A DNA stretch of 64,000 bases, taken from assembly GCA_905331475.1 (NCBI GenBank), contig CAJNYU010000394.1, forward strand, positions 62,001-126,000. The letters are read 5' to 3'. This stretch comes from Rotaria socialis. Taxonomy: Eukaryota > Rotifera > Eurotatoria > Philodinida > Philodinidae. The notes under the pieces were generated by a model. The model saw only the letters and a list, made by a program, of their open reading frames with translations. It made no database searches and was not told the origin of the DNA. The position numbers and the translations under genes were made by a program. Shown here piece after piece: positions 59,889 to 64,000 of this stretch (the first letter of the stretch is position 1; each line of letters starts with the position of its first letter).

Positions 59889-62800
59889 TAGATTACGAGT
59901 GACTCGGTTTCGTGTAGTAGTCTCAATATAAATATATACATGGTTAGAATGATATAATGTGCCGAAGTACAAATAAGTTAATTTAAAAAAAGAAAAGATC
60001 TTTTTCCTTATCTACCACTGCTCGATTGTATAAAAAGAAAAAGAAGTGTTCTATAAGTTATTTTGTATAAGATTTTACAATTGTAAAAATTTTTTGAAAT
60101 TTCAGAAGTAATATCATATCAAGAATTTAAGTTATAATTGGATATATCAATTCTTCATTTCATTCAGAATGACCTCACTTGTGTTTCTGTAAGGGTACTG
60201 TTTCAGTTTGTGATGGCATGATTCGAGGACAGAGTACACACGACATTACTGTTGATCATTAAATGACAGCGAAAGCCTCTTCTACTTAGGTGACTAAATC
60301 TTTGTGACAGCTCAAAAGTATTCAGAAAAGTGAACAGAAAAATGCGCTAAACATTAGATAGCTGTCGATTTAATAGATTTCTAGCTTTGATCGTGCTCAA
60401 TAATAGAGCATAAGGTTGGATACAGTTATAGAAGCTCGGATATTCATTGGTAGTTGTATTTTTTCTCTAGTTTACTCTGTTGTCTCCTGTTTTTAATACC
60501 CTGTTAGATAAATGTAGATGGTCATCTGAGGATAGTTCTGGGATAATTGTATAGTTCAATTGTGATTATCTCTGATTAGAAACTTGCTAAGATTCTTTCC
60601 TATCGTCTAATCATACAAGAAAAATTTTACATATCTTTCTGAAGTATTTTTCTCTTTGGTTAAGAACTAAAGCAATGCTAATGGAAAATTAGATTTAACA
60701 TCTTATGAAGAGAAGTGATTTTAGTTTTAATCAACTGAGAGACAAACAATGGATGGTGTATTGAAAAAGTCTCATTTGTCTTCCTACACAAGAAAGAAAA
60801 AGCCGAATAGTAGCCACCAAAACTTGAACTAATGCAAATCAATACACATGGAATTCTGAGCAGAATATTATATCACTTTATGATGTTGACTGCAAATATA
60901 TTCATCGAATCTGGTAGCCACACTCATACTCGTGAAGATTAGTGCACTAATCAATGCGGTGTGTGTTGTTATAGTTACTTCTAGTCAGCCGCAATACTCT
61001 AGAAAACGGCGATCCAGATCAGAATGGGCATGAATTTTAGGTTTATTTTGCGACTGTTGTTTATATTCTACTGGAAACAAAACAAGCATAGTAAGTTCGA
61101 GTTAAACTTTATCAATCTGACATATTGCATCTAGATTCAGCCTGATCAACAAACTATATATTTTTCTACAATTAATTTGGTGTAGATTTCTGATCCATAT
61201 TTTCTTGTATCAATAAGAATAACCAATTTACTAGAAAACAAAATTCCCTTCCATAATCGACTATGAGTTTCATATTGCTATTTTCGGTTTTGATCGATTT
61301 CAACTTTTTTCAAATCTAATCGCTTCTGTTGTCGACAATAGCTTTAACAAAGCGGAGTCAAATTCTCTGTTGAATTTGAGAAAATTACGCATGCACTCCT
61401 GTCCAATAGTTAAATATATATATTGTACGAAGCTTGCTTACAATCGTAATTCTCTCTAATCGCCACTAATAATTATGGGTTCTTCGGCAAATAGCATTAA
61501 AATCAGCTCGAATCAAAAGCAAGAAAATAAGAATTACTGAGAAGACTTTCCTGTTACATCAAGCTTAATTCTGGGCAGGGTTACTACAGTTTAAGATGCT
61601 GTAAAAATTATGTATCGAAATTTTCGAAACAAAGCTGAAAATAGCCAAAAATAGAGAAGTGGAACGATGAAGTAAGAAGAAGTGTCCAAAGTAAAACATC
61701 GTAAAAGAAAATTAGTGTGCATAATTTCCTGAGAAGAAAAAGGCGTTTTCCTGAAAAAATATATAAAGGAGATGAATTTGCTAAATAGAATAATTAAACA
61801 TTCTTCTTTTGACTAGTTTGCTGTGTTTTTGTTGTGTATTTTGCTCGCATTGTATACATGCATATATAGATATGATGCTGATGAGTGCAGTGTTTTATTC
61901 AGATTTTTCACTCGGGGAGGACGACTTCAGCTGTTGGGAAGGCAGACAAAAGTTTTTTAAGGGGCGAACTACCTTGAGTAATATCAAGTCTATCATACTG
62001 ATGCGTTCAAAAGATCTATGTTTTGTAAGTTATATAGAAGTTAATTATTTATTTCATTTTTCTCGGGAGGGCAAAATATCCCTAGCTCTCCCACTGGATA
62101 AAACACTCGATGAGTGTCATTTTTTATTAATTTACTTATCACTACTGTCATCAATATTAGCTGTTTTCTGATGTCCTTTCCATGAAAGTCGTTGGAAATA
62201 AAAGACTATTTTGAATCACTTGATGAAGCGCTTATTTCAGATACAATGATTATACAGAAATCAGGATGAGATATAATCAACGGTTACATACAGACATGAA
62301 CTTTTGCTTTAAAAAAAAGCTGAATACCATTAAGTTTACGTTTGTGGCACTGCTGCCGCTATATGTATATGTCGATATCATTATATTTTTTTATTTGGTT
62401 TCCAAAATTTTTATTAATTTTATCCATTATTTGAGATTGTTCTGTTTCCATAAGCCTTCGAATTTTCTCATTTGTATGCATCCCTTTCTTTGCTGTTAAT
62501 AATCTTTAAACCAAGTAGCATAAGACGCAGCGATTGTAACTAACGCAATTATTGCTTTTTTTACTCGCAATTTTTGTCACGATAATCGATTAGACTCGAA
62601 AATTCTTTCAATAGCTCTTCATTAGCGTAAGAATATGAACTACAGCTCACAGTATTCAGAATAAAATTTGATTAGCAAACCGGAGACCATCTAGATGAAT
62701 TCTTACTAAAGACTTCTAAAAGGATATGTCAAAGGCGTGATGCATGATCGTACGCCGTTTATTGTGTTTAACTGTCAGGGGAAATTCTTCTCTTTTGATC

Positions 62801-64000
62801 GTATGGCACTCAGTGGTTCGTTTCTTCATTCAAGAATTTCAATGAGTTTCTTGGAATCATCGATTTCAATCTGTCACTATTCTAAGACTTGAACAGAAGA
62901 AACTTGAAAATGTGGGTGTGACTCAAGCGAAAGAGGAAAGTTTTCCAAGATAATTCGTCATGTGATACATCGAAATGCAATAGACGAATACTTCAGAACA
63001 TATTCGTGAAGTCCATGTGCAAAAATTAGGCTAAGTACTTAGTTACAGATCAATCAAGTATTGCTATACTTCTGTATCTAAAGTATGCCTACTACCAATG
63101 AAGAAAATCTCGAACTTGCATTTTATTTTCATGGTAGACGATCTGAGAAAAAAGAGCAGAATCCGTTTAATTATGATATTAACAATATTGATCGGATCAG
63201 TTCAGTCGGTAACAGGCGCGTAGTGAATACCTAACGAGATTGATATTTTCCTTCTGCGCTATACATTGCATCCTCCTAATAGATTGGATGAAGCAGATCT
63301 CTGTGCAGGTGTATATACGAAGCTAAATCATCCACCTGCGCGATGAAATTTTCTTCACATATTAAACGATTTATGTAAACATCTGCTCATCTAGACCAAT
63401 ATTAACAGTAAATTATTTTACATCAAAAGATAAATTATTTTGTGTTCTATGCTGTCACAACCTTTTCAAGGTTCTTAGTACTGTTACTCAGTAGAAAAAG
63501 GCTTCGAACTAACGCTTGTTAGTATTTTTGGGTGCATTTGAGCAAGTAAGGTTTTCCAAAATCAGGCTTGTCTGGCGACACGTTCAGTCGCACACCATTG
63601 GCTACAGAATTTAATTCTGAACAAAGTAGTATAAATGTTAAATTTAACAACTGAAACATTTAGGCTGGTTCGAATTAAAAGAGAACAGTTACATGAGTTT
63701 GACAGAAGAGAGTTTTTTTCCGTGGCTTCATATGTTCCATTTTAAACTCTTGTTCACCCAAATATTCATTCTAAAATCCTAAGAAGAACATCCAATGATG
63801 CAGGATTTTATGTAGAATATTGTAGCATATTTGATATTTTAACAGGGCCCCTATTTAAAAAATTCCATCTTTTTTTTCATTTCTTTGATTGCACAGGTGG
63901 ATGATGTAGTAGATGTTAATTGTTTAAATCTTACATTGACAAGAAGAAGACGAAGCAGAACTTATTTGAAAAACAAAGTGAACAGCTTTGTAGAGAACTG
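59889..64000. other. Intergenic to window end, nothing recognised
   Basis: About 4.1 kb with no supported gene. Small open stretches with coding-like composition occur at about 60960-61034 and 63224-63345 but lack starts, splice context or recognisable motifs. The 120-codon frame at 61809-62171 starts at a non-ATG codon, and its composition is not convincing. Confidence 0.5.

Noticed and set aside
61809..62171. 120-codon + strand ORF with LGEDDFSCWEGRQKFFKG
   Set aside because: Non-ATG start and no neighbouring exon or known motif; the second half is hydrophobic noise.
1..64000. tRNA, rRNA, CRISPR, operon, telomere repeat
   Set aside because: I looked for clover-leaf signatures, spaced direct repeats and telomere-like tandem hexamers and found none that hold up.

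Overview
This 64-kb window is eukaryotic nuclear DNA. It is AT-rich and gene-sparse, and its genes are spliced with two intron sizes: many of 58-69 nt plus a few of 0.4-2.9 kb. The gene content (plexin, two troponin I genes, a pentameric ligand-gated channel) is animal. The AT bias, the ~60-nt introns, an ankyrin/arginine-ADP-ribosyltransferase of a type abundant in bdelloids and an ELIC-like channel together suggest a bdelloid rotifer (Rotaria/Adineta type). That assignment is inference. All multi-exon models were built by hand from splice signals, matching phases and conserved motifs.

Layout. 1-9.9 kb is almost empty: an 85-bp-arm inverted-repeat element (2132-2642), coding-like scraps near 4.1-4.5 kb and one doubtful small ORF. 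9.9-18.4 kb holds an ADP-ribosylation pair facing each other: an ADP-ribosylglycohydrolase with a C-terminal SAM domain (+) and an ankyrin-ADP-ribosyltransferase (-). 19.3-22.1 kb holds two + strand genes, a small VCP-interacting protein (SVIP) split by a 1-kb intron and a RING-YEATS fusion. 24.1-33.2 kb is one complete 14-exon plexin on the - strand, reconstructed to 1769 codons, with a divergent GAP region. 37.9-41.8 kb has two tandem troponin I genes (+), immediately followed in convergent orientation by a Cys-loop-less pentameric channel gene (-, 41.9-43.4 kb). 46.7-48.8 kb has a membrane-anchored J-domain protein (-). 54.2-59.9 kb has a type II membrane glycosyltransferase-like gene (+) whose 2.9-kb intron contains a 364-bp fold-back element. 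The remaining intergenic DNA (33.2-37.9, 43.4-46.7, 48.8-54.2, 59.9-64 kb) shows no convincing genes.

Functional links. The glycohydrolase and transferase are potential eraser and writer of the same protein modification. SVIP and the RING-YEATS protein are both tied to ubiquitin pathways by domain content. The two troponin I copies share exon structure except for one extra intron in the second. No tRNA, rRNA, CRISPR or prokaryotic operon structure was seen.
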